Below, in pieces: positions 44,399 to 52,796 of a stretch of 64,000 nucleotides of DNA (position 1 is its first letter; each line of letters starts with the position of its first letter). The stretch spans positions 1-64,000 of the forward strand of contig JBBRYG010000003.1 in NCBI GenBank assembly GCA_038237865.1, written 5' to 3'. The stretch comes from 3-1-20CM-4-69-9 sp038237865. GTDB taxonomy: Bacteria > Actinomycetota > Thermoleophilia > Gaiellales > Gaiellaceae. The notes below the pieces were generated by a model, which was not told the DNA's origin, did no database searches, and was given only the letters and a program-made list of their open reading frames with translations. The position numbers and the translations under genes were made by a program.

Positions 44399-46366
44399 TC
44401 AATCGCGCGGCAGACGGGCCTCGACGGCTTCGCGTACGAGCTTCCCTGCGCTCGGCGCGAGCTGCATGAGCTCATTGAGGCAGCGATCCGGGAAGACGAA
44501 CAGGCGGAGGCGCGACGTCGCGACGACGGTCGCAAGTCTCGGGTAGCCGTAGCCGGCGCCCCAGTCGAGGGCGGCGAGCTCGCCGAAGAAGTCGCCCGCG
44601 GCCAAATCGGCCAGCGTCTTGTCGCCTGACCTCACCGCCGCGGTGCCCTCGGCGATCACGAAGAAGTCGCGTGACGAATCCCACTGCTCTACCAGCGTGT
44701 CTCCGGTCGCGGCCCGGAGCTCGGTTGCGAGCGCCGCGACGCCTTCGGCCTCGTCCGCGGGCACGCCGCTGAAGAGCTTCAGGCGGAGCAGCTCTACGGC
44801 GTCGACAGCGGCCCGCGGCTCTCGGGCGTCGCCAGCGGCGTGCGGCTCCGTCTCTTCGGCCGCACGCCTCCCGAACGGGGTGTCACGCACGTCCGGGTTC
44901 CGGTCGTACCCGGGGTCGACGAGGCCGCGGCCAGCCGGTTCGACCTCGCTGTGCTCGAGAAAGTCGAGCACACGCTCGAGGTGCTCCGCCCGTGTGGTGT
45001 GGTTCAGGACGCAGATCCTCAGCGCGTACCGGCCCCGCAGCCGCGTCGAGGAGATCAAACCGAGCGCGCTCTCCTCGAGTCCCGCGACGAGCCCTGCGTT
45101 CAGCGCGTCCAGCTCATCGACGTCCGCCGCTCGCGGGAAGCGACGCCGGAAGCAGACGACACCGAGCGACGGGGGAGCCATCAGCTCGAACGACCGGCTC
45201 GCCTCCACGCGACGCCGCACGAGCTCGGCGAGATCGAGCGAGCGGTCGATCGCGGCCCGGAAGGCATCGAGCCCAAAATACCGCAGCGAGATCCAGATCT
45301 TGAGCGCGCGCGCCGAGCGGGTCAGCTGGATGCCGAGGTCGGCGAAGTTCACACCGCCGTCAAGCACCTCCGCGTCGCTGAGGTAGTCGGGAGTGATCTC
45401 GAATGCCGACCGCAGCCCGTCTCGTTGCCGAACCAGCAAACAGCCGCACTCGACGGGCTGGTAGAGCCATTTGTGCGGGTCGAGCGTGATCGAGTCCGCC
45501 CGCTCGATCCCGGCGAGCCAGCCGCGGCCACGTTCCGTGAGCACCGCGAAACCGCCATAGGCGGCGTCGACGTGGAACCAGGCTCCGCGATCGTGCGCAA
45601 TCTGCGCGAGCGCCGCAAGCGAGTCGATCGAGCCGGTGTTGGTCGCCCCGGCGCTCGCAGAGACGAACAGGGGCCGCCGTCCTGCCCGGACGTCGGCGTC
45701 GAGCGCGGCGGCGAGCGTCTCTGGAGGGAGGCGGAAGTCGGAGTCGACCGGAAGCACCCTGACCTGATCCGGACGGAACCCCAGAATGCGGGCAGCACGT
45801 GCCATGGAGGAATGGGCCTGGTCCGAGAGGTAGAGGACGACCTCCGGCGACATGAAGCCGACGTGCGCCTCGCGCGCAGCTGCCAGGGCGGTCATGTTCG
45901 CTGCGGAGCCGCCACCGACGAGGATGCCGTCGGCATCAGGCGGATACCCGATCCACGTCTTGAACCAGCCGAGCACGTCCAGCTCGAGCTGGCTGGGTCC
46001 CGCCGACTCCATCCACGAGCCCGCGTAGACGTTGCACGCGCTCGCCACGAGCTCGCCGAGCGCGGCGGGCCACGTGCCGCATGACGGGATGAACGCGAGG
46101 TAGCCAGGATGGTCGGTCCGCGAGGTGAACGGGAGGACGTCCTCGTCGAGCCGGGCCAGGATGTCGCCGAACGGCTCCGGCTGGGCTGGAGGCGGGCCGG
46201 CGAGCCTCCGTCTCATCTCGGCCGGCGAGGCGCGGCGGAGCGGCGGAATCGTCTCGTCGCTCAGCCGCTCGACGAGCATGTCGACTGTCCGGTACCCGAG
46301 CTCGCGCATGGCCTCCGGGTCCAACCCAAGTGAATTCGTCCCCCGAGACCCCCGATCTCTCTCCAC
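44399..46366 (-). CDS. PLP-dependent group II decarboxylase fused to a cyclic-nucleotide-binding domain
   Basis: 655 residues. Residues 1-480 are an aromatic-L-amino-acid/glutamate decarboxylase-type PLP enzyme: TDHPGYLAFIPS, GGGSAANMTAL, His185 in SDQAHSS that stacks on the cofactor, HVDAAYGGF, and cofactor Lys299 in LDPHKWLYQP. Residues about 530-655 are a cNMP-binding domain with GDTLVEQWDSSRDFFVIAEG and GDFFGELAALDW followed by GYPRLATVVA, keeping the Glu and Arg that hold the cyclic phosphate. The fusion suggests allosteric control of an amine-forming enzyme by cAMP or cGMP. Substrate unknown. Confidence 0.9.
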   Translation of the reverse strand: MERDRGSRGTNSLGLDPEAMRELGYRTVDMLVERLSDETIPPLRRASPAEMRRRLAGPPPAQPEPFGDILARLDEDVLPFTSRTDHPGYLAFIPSCGTWPAALGELVASACNVYAGSWMESAGPSQLELDVLGWFKTWIGYPPDADGILVGGGSAANMTALAAAREAHVGFMSPEVVLYLSDQAHSSMARAARILGFRPDQVRVLPVDSDFRLPPETLAAALDADVRAGRRPLFVSASAGATNTGSIDSLAALAQIAHDRGAWFHVDAAYGGFAVLTERGRGWLAGIERADSITLDPHKWLYQPVECGCLLVRQRDGLRSAFEITPDYLSDAEVLDGGVNFADLGIQLTRSARALKIWISLRYFGLDAFRAAIDRSLDLAELVRRRVEASRSFELMAPPSLGVVCFRRRFPRAADVDELDALNAGLVAGLEESALGLISSTRLRGRYALRICVLNHTTRAEHLERVLDFLEHSEVEPAGRGLVDPGYDRNPDVRDTPFGRRAAEETEPHAAGDAREPRAAVDAVELLRLKLFSGVPADEAEGVAALATELRAATGDTLVEQWDSSRDFFVIAEGTAAVRSGDKTLADLAAGDFFGELAALDWGAGYGYPRLATVVATSRLRLFVFPDRCLNELMQLAPSAGKLVREAVEARLPRD

Positions 46367-46501
46367 GGCGGCCTGATCCTCGCAGAGCAGACGCGCGAAC
46401 CGCAGAAGAACGCGCGCCGGCCCTGTGTTTCGCCAGCGGAGAGCAGCTCTACGCCGAGGGCGTCGTCGACCCCCGCGAAGGCGGGCTCTCCACGTCGAGC
46501 C

Positions 46502-47626
46502 TCAGGCCGGAGCCGGCTTGTCGAGCAACTGCAGCTCTGCCAGACGTGTGTGCATCGCGGAGTCGAGGTCCGCCGCTCCGCCCTGCGATCTCGTCACGAG
46601 CATCAGGAATGCATCGCGGTCGAGCGTCAGCAGCTCGGAATCCCTCGTCGCACGGACGGTCGCGGTTCGAGATTTCGCGGTCATGAGCCCGATCTCGCCG
46701 AAGAACTGCCCCGGCCCGAGTAAGGCCACGCGCGTCGCACCCCCGGGAGCCTCGCGAATCACCTCGACCTCCCCGTCGGAGACGATGTAGAAGCGGTCCG
46801 CGACGTCGCCCTGGTGGACGATGACCTCAGCCTCCTTTGCTTTCACCCGCTGAAGCTGCTGGGTCACGCTGACGCGCTCCTGCTCCGTCATGTCGGGCAG
46901 CGCCTTCGCGAGCCACACGTTGTATGCGTGCTTGCTCTCGTCCCAGAACGCCATCACGAGCGGAACGACGACCAGGAAGTTGTAGATGTAGTGGAGATAC
47001 GGCCGTGCGAGCGGCGAGCCGATCAGGCCGTGCTGCCCCATGACGCCGGCGAACCCGCCATGCTCGTAGAAGTCGAGATTCGTCCGGTTGACGTAGAAAA
47101 GGAACATGTGCTCGACCTCGTGCAGGCTCGAGAACAACAGCGAGACCAGGAGCCATTTGTTGCGAAAGCCCAGCTTGTAGGTGCAGAGGAGGAGACCGAG
47201 CCACACGCCGGTGTCCCACACGAAATGCACGAGCTCCAGGTCGAGGTTGCCGAAGACCCCGTGCGACTTCGCGAGGTTGCCGTCATAGATCAGGAGTTGG
47301 GTGAGCTGCGCGGTGTGCTCGCCCAGGTGCCCGAGCTGAAGCACGGTGAACGTCGCGAGAATCGCATAGAAGCCGTAGTTCTCGTACTTCCAGGCGGCCT
47401 CGAAGAAGAAAAGCGGAATCCAGGGCAGCAGGCCCATCGCGATGACGCCGTAGAACGGAAAGCTGTCGAGAATCGCCCAGCCGACGCCGATCCCCGAGGC
47501 GACCATCGTCAGCAGCACGACGCCGATGGGAACGCGCTGCAGCTGCAGGCTCGAGGGGAGGGCGATGCCTCGGATACGCGGAAGCCTTCCGGGCTCGACG
47601 CGCGGTTCGGGAGCCGCAGTCGTCAT
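46502..47626 (-). CDS. Polytopic membrane protein with C-terminal cyclic-nucleotide-binding domain
   Basis: 374 residues. The N-terminal 240 residues have about six helices with His-rich loops (QLGHLGEHTAQLTQLL, LHEVEHMFLFYVNR, GVMGQHGLIGSPLARPYLHY) of no recognised family. Residues about 250-360 are a canonical cNMP-binding domain (VIVHQGDVADRFYIVSDGEV, GQFFGEIGLMTAKSRTATV). ATG overlaps the stop of a small membrane gene upstream (ATGA). The conserved His residues in the membrane part could bind metal or haem, which is speculative. Confidence 0.85.
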   Translation of the reverse strand: MTTAAPEPRVEPGRLPRIRGIALPSSLQLQRVPIGVVLLTMVASGIGVGWAILDSFPFYGVIAMGLLPWIPLFFFEAAWKYENYGFYAILATFTVLQLGHLGEHTAQLTQLLIYDGNLAKSHGVFGNLDLELVHFVWDTGVWLGLLLCTYKLGFRNKWLLVSLLFSSLHEVEHMFLFYVNRTNLDFYEHGGFAGVMGQHGLIGSPLARPYLHYIYNFLVVVPLVMAFWDESKHAYNVWLAKALPDMTEQERVSVTQQLQRVKAKEAEVIVHQGDVADRFYIVSDGEVEVIREAPGGATRVALLGPGQFFGEIGLMTAKSRTATVRATRDSELLTLDRDAFLMLVTRSQGGAADLDSAMHTRLAELQLLDKPAPA

Positions 47627-47946
47627 GACTGCGAGATCGGTTCGGACGGCTCGACTTCCCGCAACGGATTGAGCCGCGCGTCAGAGGCGTCCGTCACGGG
47701 TTCAGCGCTCCTCTCGCGCTTGTAGCGCTTCCAGCTGAACCGCAGCACGAGGAAGTCAGCGACGACCACGATGAGCGCCATCACGATGACGTGCGGTATG
47801 TAGTGATGGAATTGCCCGCGCGTTGCGGTGAACGTGATCGGCCCGTGGGGCGGATTCGTGGTCTGCTGCCAGGCGACGAAGCCGACGACTGCGGCTAGCA
47901 GCGCCCCGACGATGAGGAGACGCTTCGCCGTGAACTGGTTCCTCAT
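47623..47946 (-). CDS. Small two-helix membrane protein
   Basis: 107 residues from MRNQFTAKRLLIVGALLAAV. Helix 1 about 10-28, helix 2 about 56-76 (HYIPHVIVMALIVVVADFLV), with a periplasmic loop carrying HHYIPH. Ends in a charged cytosolic tail. Overlaps the cNMP-domain membrane protein by ATGA, so the two are probably a complex. No family recognised. A longer start at 48027 would add implausible sequence overlapping the tRNA fragment region. Confidence 0.75.
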   Translation of the reverse strand: MRNQFTAKRLLIVGALLAAVVGFVAWQQTTNPPHGPITFTATRGQFHHYIPHVIVMALIVVVADFLVLRFSWKRYKRERSAEPVTDASDARLNPLREVEPSEPISQS

Positions 47947-48007
47947 GGCTCGGGTCCTACAGCACTGGTGAGATTTCCTCAAGATCAGACCGGGAGGGCG
48001 GAGACCA

Positions 48008-48056
48008 GTCCGGCGTGCCGACCCCACCAGGCAGGTTCGACTTCGGTGCCGCGCCG
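48008..48056 (+). pseudogene. Second tRNA-Sec-like 3' remnant (degenerate)
   Basis: CGGCGTGCCGACCCCACC then AGGCAGGTTCGACTTCGGTG and CCGCGCCG. It matches the variable-arm, T-arm and acceptor part of tRNA-Sec with several changes, notably in the T-stem. It is too short and altered to function. Confidence 0.6.
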
Positions 48057-48097
48057 TCGAGCCAAGGGATCTCGATCACGGCGTCGAACCCCGCGCC

Positions 48098-48271
48098 ATG
48101 AACATCGGACTCAGAGCGCTCCTCCTGATCGTCGCCGTCATCCTGTTCGTGCTCGCCGCGATCACCGACGACAACACCGCCGACCTGCTCGCGTTCGGTC
48201 TTGCCTGCATGGCCGGCTCGTTCCTCGTCGGCGACCTCGGGCTCCCGGGCATGGGCCGCCGCGGCCGCTAG
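48098..48271 (+). CDS. 57-residue membrane protein
   Basis: MNIGLRALLLIVAVILFVLA is a strong membrane helix, a second is LLAFGLACMAGSFLVGDLGL, and the tail is GMGRRGR. The pattern AAITDDNTADLLAFGLACMA is common among small actinobacterial membrane proteins of unknown role. Isolated gene between the tRNA fragment and the convergent PASTA gene. Confidence 0.6.
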   Translation: MNIGLRALLLIVAVILFVLAAITDDNTADLLAFGLACMAGSFLVGDLGLPGMGRRGR

Positions 48272-48365
48272 CAAGTTTCAGACCGGCCGCGAGTCACCTC
48301 TATCGAAGCAGCGCGCTCCGGCTGCGGCTCGGATGCGCGCAGCTCCTTTTCTCTTGCGACCCGGC

Positions 48366-49751
48366 TCAGCTCGACGAGCCGACGAAGATGGCGACGTGCG
48401 AGCCGCGCGGGATGTTCGAGCCGGCGACCGGCTGCTGCTCGATCACGACGCCTTCTTTGGCGGGATCCCCGGTGCGTCGCGAGAAGACGATCACCTTGAA
48501 GCCGGCGTCCTGGAGGGCGGTCGTCGCAGCGCCCTGATCCTGGCCGGCGACGTCCGGAACAGCCGTGCTCGCCGCAGGGTTCGGGCCGTTCGAGACGCTG
48601 ATCCGGACGCGGCCGCCCTGCCCGAGCGAGGATCCACCGGCGGGGGACTGCGCCACGATGACGCCCTGCCGCTGTGAGGCCGAGACGTAGGTCACGGTCG
48701 GCCGGAGCCCTGCCTGATCGAGGCGCCGCAGCCCGGCAACCACGGCCAGGCCGCGCACACCGGGCACGCTCACTCGCGTCGCGGTCGTGGTGGTCGTGGC
48801 GGTGGTCGTCGTGGTCGTTGCCCCACCCCCGCTCGTGCCGGGCCCAGACGAGACGTTGATCGTCACGGTGGCGCCCTTGTCGACTTCCTTCCCCGTCGCC
48901 GGCTTCTGGGCGAAAACGGTGCCCTTCGGCTTCGTGGAGGGCGCGTTCTGGATCTGCGGAACGAGCTTCGCGTCGGTGAGCTTCTTGACGGCGTCGTTTT
49001 GGGACAGTCCGACCACGGTCGGAACGACGACGGGCCTGGCGCCGGTCGAGACGGTCACGATGACGCTCGAGCCCTTGACGGCCGTGACGCCGGCAAGCGG
49101 CTCCTGGTCGACGACGAGGCCCTTCTGCTTGGTCGAGGCCACGCGCTTCACCTGGGCCTTGAAGCCCGCTGCCTGCAGCTTCGCCTGCGCGTCCGCGATC
49201 GAGTCTCCGGTCACGTCCGGGATCGGGGAGCGCGCGACACCGCTCGAGATCGTGATCGTCACGTCCTGGCCGTCGCCGAGCTGGGTGCCGGCACCCGGGC
49301 GCTGCTTGAAGACGACACCCTGAGGCTTGCTGCTCGGCCCCGTCGCCGTCAGGGACTTCAGCCCTGCGTCGTGGATCCGCTGCTCGGCGACCTGCTGGCG
49401 GAGACCGATCACGTTCGGCACCGTGGTCTTGTCGTCGCCGCGGGTGAGGAAGTACCACGCGAGCAGTCCGCCGACGACGAGCAGGAGAAGCAGGAGGAGC
49501 CATGGCCACCACTCGCGCGTCGGCGGCGGAACGGGCTCGACAACCTCCTCCTCCGTCACGGCGGGGGGTGCAAGCCGTCTGATCGCGTCGTCGATCCGAG
49601 CTGCACGGCCGCGCCCGCCGCGACCGCGGTCGATCCAGGCGAGCCATTCGCCCTGGCGCTCGGTCGACAGCCCTGCGAAGCGGTCGCGGGCCGCCGGGAC
49701 CTCGTTTAGGGCACCCGCAAAGTCGGCCGGAAGCTGTCGCTCGGTCGCCAT
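48366..49751 (-). CDS. Membrane-anchored protein with five PASTA domains and an OmdA/YdeI-like N-terminus
   Basis: 461 residues. Residues about 8-60 (ADFAGALNEVPAARDRFAGL, EWLAWIDRGRGGRGRAARID) resemble the C-terminal helical part of YdeI/OmdA bacteriocin-protection proteins. A membrane helix is at 83-102. Outside there are five PASTA repeats (VPNVIGLRQQVAEQRIHDAG; IPDVTGDSIADAQAKLQAAG; VPTVVGLSQNDAVKKL; VPGVRGLAVVAGLRRL; VPDVAGQDQGAATTAL), with a Thr-rich linker between the third and fourth. PASTA domains bind peptidoglycan or lipid II. Unlike PknB there is no kinase domain. Confidence 0.88.
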   Translation of the reverse strand: MATERQLPADFAGALNEVPAARDRFAGLSTERQGEWLAWIDRGRGGRGRAARIDDAIRRLAPPAVTEEEVVEPVPPPTREWWPWLLLLLLLVVGGLLAWYFLTRGDDKTTVPNVIGLRQQVAEQRIHDAGLKSLTATGPSSKPQGVVFKQRPGAGTQLGDGQDVTITISSGVARSPIPDVTGDSIADAQAKLQAAGFKAQVKRVASTKQKGLVVDQEPLAGVTAVKGSSVIVTVSTGARPVVVPTVVGLSQNDAVKKLTDAKLVPQIQNAPSTKPKGTVFAQKPATGKEVDKGATVTINVSSGPGTSGGGATTTTTTATTTTTATRVSVPGVRGLAVVAGLRRLDQAGLRPTVTYVSASQRQGVIVAQSPAGGSSLGQGGRVRISVSNGPNPAASTAVPDVAGQDQGAATTALQDAGFKVIVFSRRTGDPAKEGVVIEQQPVAGSNIPRGSHVAIFVGSSS

Positions 49752-49787
49752 CTGACGCTTCTCTTTCCCGCTCCGGCCGTTTCTAAC

Positions 49788-51233
49788 TCAGCCGTCGACC
49801 AGCAGGCCCTTGACGGGGCCGAGCAGCCGCCGGGTTCGCCGAGAGACGTTGGGCAGACGAAGGAGGCGGTGCGTCGGCTCGAGCCCCGCGTCGTACCGAG
49901 CGCGCTGCTCGTGGGCGATCGGCTTCCACCGGTCGTCCACCACGCGTGCTGGGTCCCCTTCGATCTCGCTCTCGGGAAGCTCGAGGTGCTCGCTCCAAAG
50001 GCGGAGCCGGGTCGAACGCGCGAGCGCTGGGTCGCAGGTGACGACGTTCAGCTCGGTGTCGTTGAAGAGCGAATGCTCGTTCAGATTCGCCGAGCCGACC
50101 GTCAACCAGCGGTCGTCGACGATGCCGATCTTCGCGTGCACGTACACCGGGCAAGGGCCGTTCTCGCCCAGCGCTCGCACCGTGCACGCAAGCACCCGGC
50201 CCGCGCCCCGATCGCAGTCGAGGAGGTCGGCGAGTTGGCCCCGCGTGTCGTCGGCCCCGTTGTTGGGGTCGGCCGGCAGCAGCAGCACGATGCGGAAGTC
50301 GTCGTGCGGCGGCGACTCGAGCTTCCGCTGGAGGATCTCGGCGATCTCGCTCGACCAGAGGAACTGGTTCTCGAGATAGACGAGCCGCTCGGCCGAGCGG
50401 AGCGCGCGGGTGTAGGCCTCCAGCACCCGGAACTCCCCCCTGGGCACGGCGGAGTACACGTTCTCGGGAATCGTGCGCACGACCTGGACGTCCGTGCTCC
50501 CGGCGCGCCGCACAGCTCGCACGGGTGGGAGCTCCTCCTCGGCCACCTCGTGCCAGCGCATCCGGAAGTGCTCCGCAACGTCTGTCAGCGCCGGGCCGCG
50601 CAGGAGGACGGCTGCGTCGTGCCAGCCGAGCTCCCCTTTCGCGCGGTGCTCGCTGGAGTCGTTGCGGTCACCCGCCAGCGTGGTCAGGTCGATCCCTCCG
50701 ACGAACGCAACCTTGTCGTCGATCACCACGATCTTCTCGTGATGGCAGTGCAGCGGCCGTTCCTTCTTGTCCGTCGCCGACCGGATCTTCGTTCCGAACG
50801 TCAGCCCGTGAAGTGTCGCCTCGACGTCTTGGCGGTCGGGGCGGAACAGCGGCAACGGCGAGCCCGCCCACAGGAGCACCCTGACGTCCAGCCGCTCGGC
50901 CAGCTCGGCGAGGAGCTCCCGCAGCTGGGTGCGCGATCCGCCAGCCTCGAGCCGGAAATGCGGGGAGACGAACCACCCGGCGAGATGCACGTGCGACTTC
51001 GCTCCGCGGAGCTCCTTGGCGAGCCGCGGCAGGGCCTCGGCGCCGTCGATCAGCACCTCGAGACTGCTGCCAGCACGCGGCGGGGTGTCGCCTGCCGCCC
51101 AGAGCCCGTCGTCCGGCGGGTCGAGCGCATGCGCCCAGCCGATGCGGCGAAGCCTTCTGGCGTGGTGGGCGCGGACGGTGTGCTCGACCGCGTTCCCGAT
51201 CGCGCTGTCGAGCCGGACCTGGAGGTCGCTCAC
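49788..51233 (-). CDS. Phospholipase D-family protein (cardiolipin synthase-like)
   Basis: 481 residues with two HKD half-sites: HHEKIVVIDDKVAFVGGIDL and VHAKIGIVDDRWLTVGSANL, the latter with NEHSLFNDTELN following. No membrane helices, unlike classical cardiolipin synthases, so it is probably a soluble phosphatidyltransferase or phospholipase. The enzyme forms a covalent phospho-His intermediate. Single gene; minor gap to the PASTA gene on the same strand. Confidence 0.9.
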   Translation of the reverse strand: MSDLQVRLDSAIGNAVEHTVRAHHARRLRRIGWAHALDPPDDGLWAAGDTPPRAGSSLEVLIDGAEALPRLAKELRGAKSHVHLAGWFVSPHFRLEAGGSRTQLRELLAELAERLDVRVLLWAGSPLPLFRPDRQDVEATLHGLTFGTKIRSATDKKERPLHCHHEKIVVIDDKVAFVGGIDLTTLAGDRNDSSEHRAKGELGWHDAAVLLRGPALTDVAEHFRMRWHEVAEEELPPVRAVRRAGSTDVQVVRTIPENVYSAVPRGEFRVLEAYTRALRSAERLVYLENQFLWSSEIAEILQRKLESPPHDDFRIVLLLPADPNNGADDTRGQLADLLDCDRGAGRVLACTVRALGENGPCPVYVHAKIGIVDDRWLTVGSANLNEHSLFNDTELNVVTCDPALARSTRLRLWSEHLELPESEIEGDPARVVDDRWKPIAHEQRARYDAGLEPTHRLLRLPNVSRRTRRLLGPVKGLLVDG

Positions 51234-51271
51234 GGGCGGAACCTACCTCGCCCCGCCCGTAGACCTTCGCC

Positions 51272-52777
51272 CTACGCGTTTGCGACCGGCCGCGCCTCGA
51301 TCTCTCGCTGGGTCGAGGCGGTCTCGCCCTCCCCCAGGATCGAGCCGAACCGACTCACCCGCTCCGGGTCGCGGACGTTCAGCCACGCGAGCACGGCCAC
51401 GCCGATCGCGAGCCAGATCAGCGCGACCCATGGGGCATATTTGATTGGCGAGATCAGCCCCTGCAGCGACTCGTAGATCGTGTAGCCGCAGATCGCGATC
51501 GCAACCAGCGGCAGCGCGATGTCGAGGAGCACGTTGTAGGCGACGCTCTCCGTCCCGCGGCCGCGCCAGAAGAAGAGCATCCCGGAGACCGCAACGAGGA
51601 TGTACACCGCAAGGATCGCCAGCGTCGCCGCCGTCGCCATGAACTGCACGTAGGTAAACGGGTCGGGTGCCGGGGACTTCCAATGCCGCCCGAGGATCAG
51701 GTCAAGCAGGAACGTGACGACGAGGGCGAGCGCGATCCCGGCCCAGGGGCTCCGGAAACGCGGGTGCGTCCAGGCGAAGATGCGCGGCAGCCCGCCCTCC
51801 CGCGCCATCGCGAAGAAGGTCCGTGCCGTCAGGTGGATGCCGGCGAGGGCGGCGATGAACGCACTGGAGATCACCGCCAGGTCGACGAGCACCGACAGCC
51901 ACGTCCCCGAGTAGCGGGTCGCCAGCGTGTCGAGCGGGGCGACATCACCTGCCCATTTCGCCGAGTTACCGACGCCGAAGCCGAGCGACATCGTCCAGGT
52001 GACGAACACGTACCAGACGAGTGCCACGATCGCCGCGGTCAGGATCGCCCGCGGAATCGCCCGCCGCGGCTCCGCCGCCTCCTCGCCCAGCACCGCGGCG
52101 GCCTCGAAGCCGATGAAGCCCGTGAAGGCGAACACGACCGCGAGGAAGAGCTGATGCGTCGAGGGCAGCTTCGCGGGGTTGAGCGGCTGGAGCGAGACGC
52201 CCGAGTCGCCACCCTTCGCGAGAACGATGATCGCGAGCAGCAGGATCGCTGCGACGCCGGCCGCCCCGACCAGGAGCTGTGTCCGGGTCGAGAGCCGGAT
52301 GTCGAAGAATGCGAACACGAGCAGTCCGGCGAGCAGGATCAGGAAGCACGTGAACCAGCCCGGATGCCAGCTCGTGTGATTTGTGAGCAGCGCCGACATC
52401 GTCGCCGACCCGATCGCGAGCACGAAGGAGATCCCTGCCGCGAACCCGGCCCCGTAGAGCCAGCCTCCGAGGAAGCCCCCGCTGGGATTGAGCCCCCGTG
52501 CGATGTAGGTGTAGACGCCGCCGGCGCTCGCCATGCGCGAGGTGAAGCGGACGATCACCGACGCCAGGCAGAGACAGCCGATCCCGGCGACGAGATACGC
52601 CAGCGGGGCCGCCCCCTGCGCGTGGATGGCGGCCGCCGCCGTCGCGGTGCCGACGCCGAGGGCAAGGGAGAGCAAGGCGATCGACTGGGCGAGCGTGTCG
52701 CCCAGGCCGAGGATGCCGTGTCGCAGCTCCCCCACCGGTCGGTCCCGGTAGGTCTCGGGTGTGACGGGCTCCGTCAT
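51272..52777 (-). CDS. APC-family amino acid permease
   Basis: 501 residues and about twelve helices. The N-terminus LGLGDTLAQSIALLSLALGV and the TM6 region FTGFIGFEAAAVLGEEAAEP RRAIPRAI-like text are typical of amino acid/polyamine/organocation transporters. A strong ribosome-binding site AAAGGAGAAACAG precedes the ATG at 52777. The upstream gene (kynurenine formamidase-like) ends 19 bases before, so they form an operon, suggesting uptake of an amino acid or its derivative. Confidence 0.92.
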   Translation of the reverse strand: MTEPVTPETYRDRPVGELRHGILGLGDTLAQSIALLSLALGVGTATAAAAIHAQGAAPLAYLVAGIGCLCLASVIVRFTSRMASAGGVYTYIARGLNPSGGFLGGWLYGAGFAAGISFVLAIGSATMSALLTNHTSWHPGWFTCFLILLAGLLVFAFFDIRLSTRTQLLVGAAGVAAILLLAIIVLAKGGDSGVSLQPLNPAKLPSTHQLFLAVVFAFTGFIGFEAAAVLGEEAAEPRRAIPRAILTAAIVALVWYVFVTWTMSLGFGVGNSAKWAGDVAPLDTLATRYSGTWLSVLVDLAVISSAFIAALAGIHLTARTFFAMAREGGLPRIFAWTHPRFRSPWAGIALALVVTFLLDLILGRHWKSPAPDPFTYVQFMATAATLAILAVYILVAVSGMLFFWRGRGTESVAYNVLLDIALPLVAIAICGYTIYESLQGLISPIKYAPWVALIWLAIGVAVLAWLNVRDPERVSRFGSILGEGETASTQREIEARPVANA

Positions 52778-52796
52778 CTGTTTCTCCTTTGCTCGT

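Noticed and set aside
30714..48271. A selenoprotein gene with in-frame TGA in the selenium region
   Set aside because: No gene in this region showed a conserved family interrupted by TGA with continuing homology; all recognised proteins end naturally.
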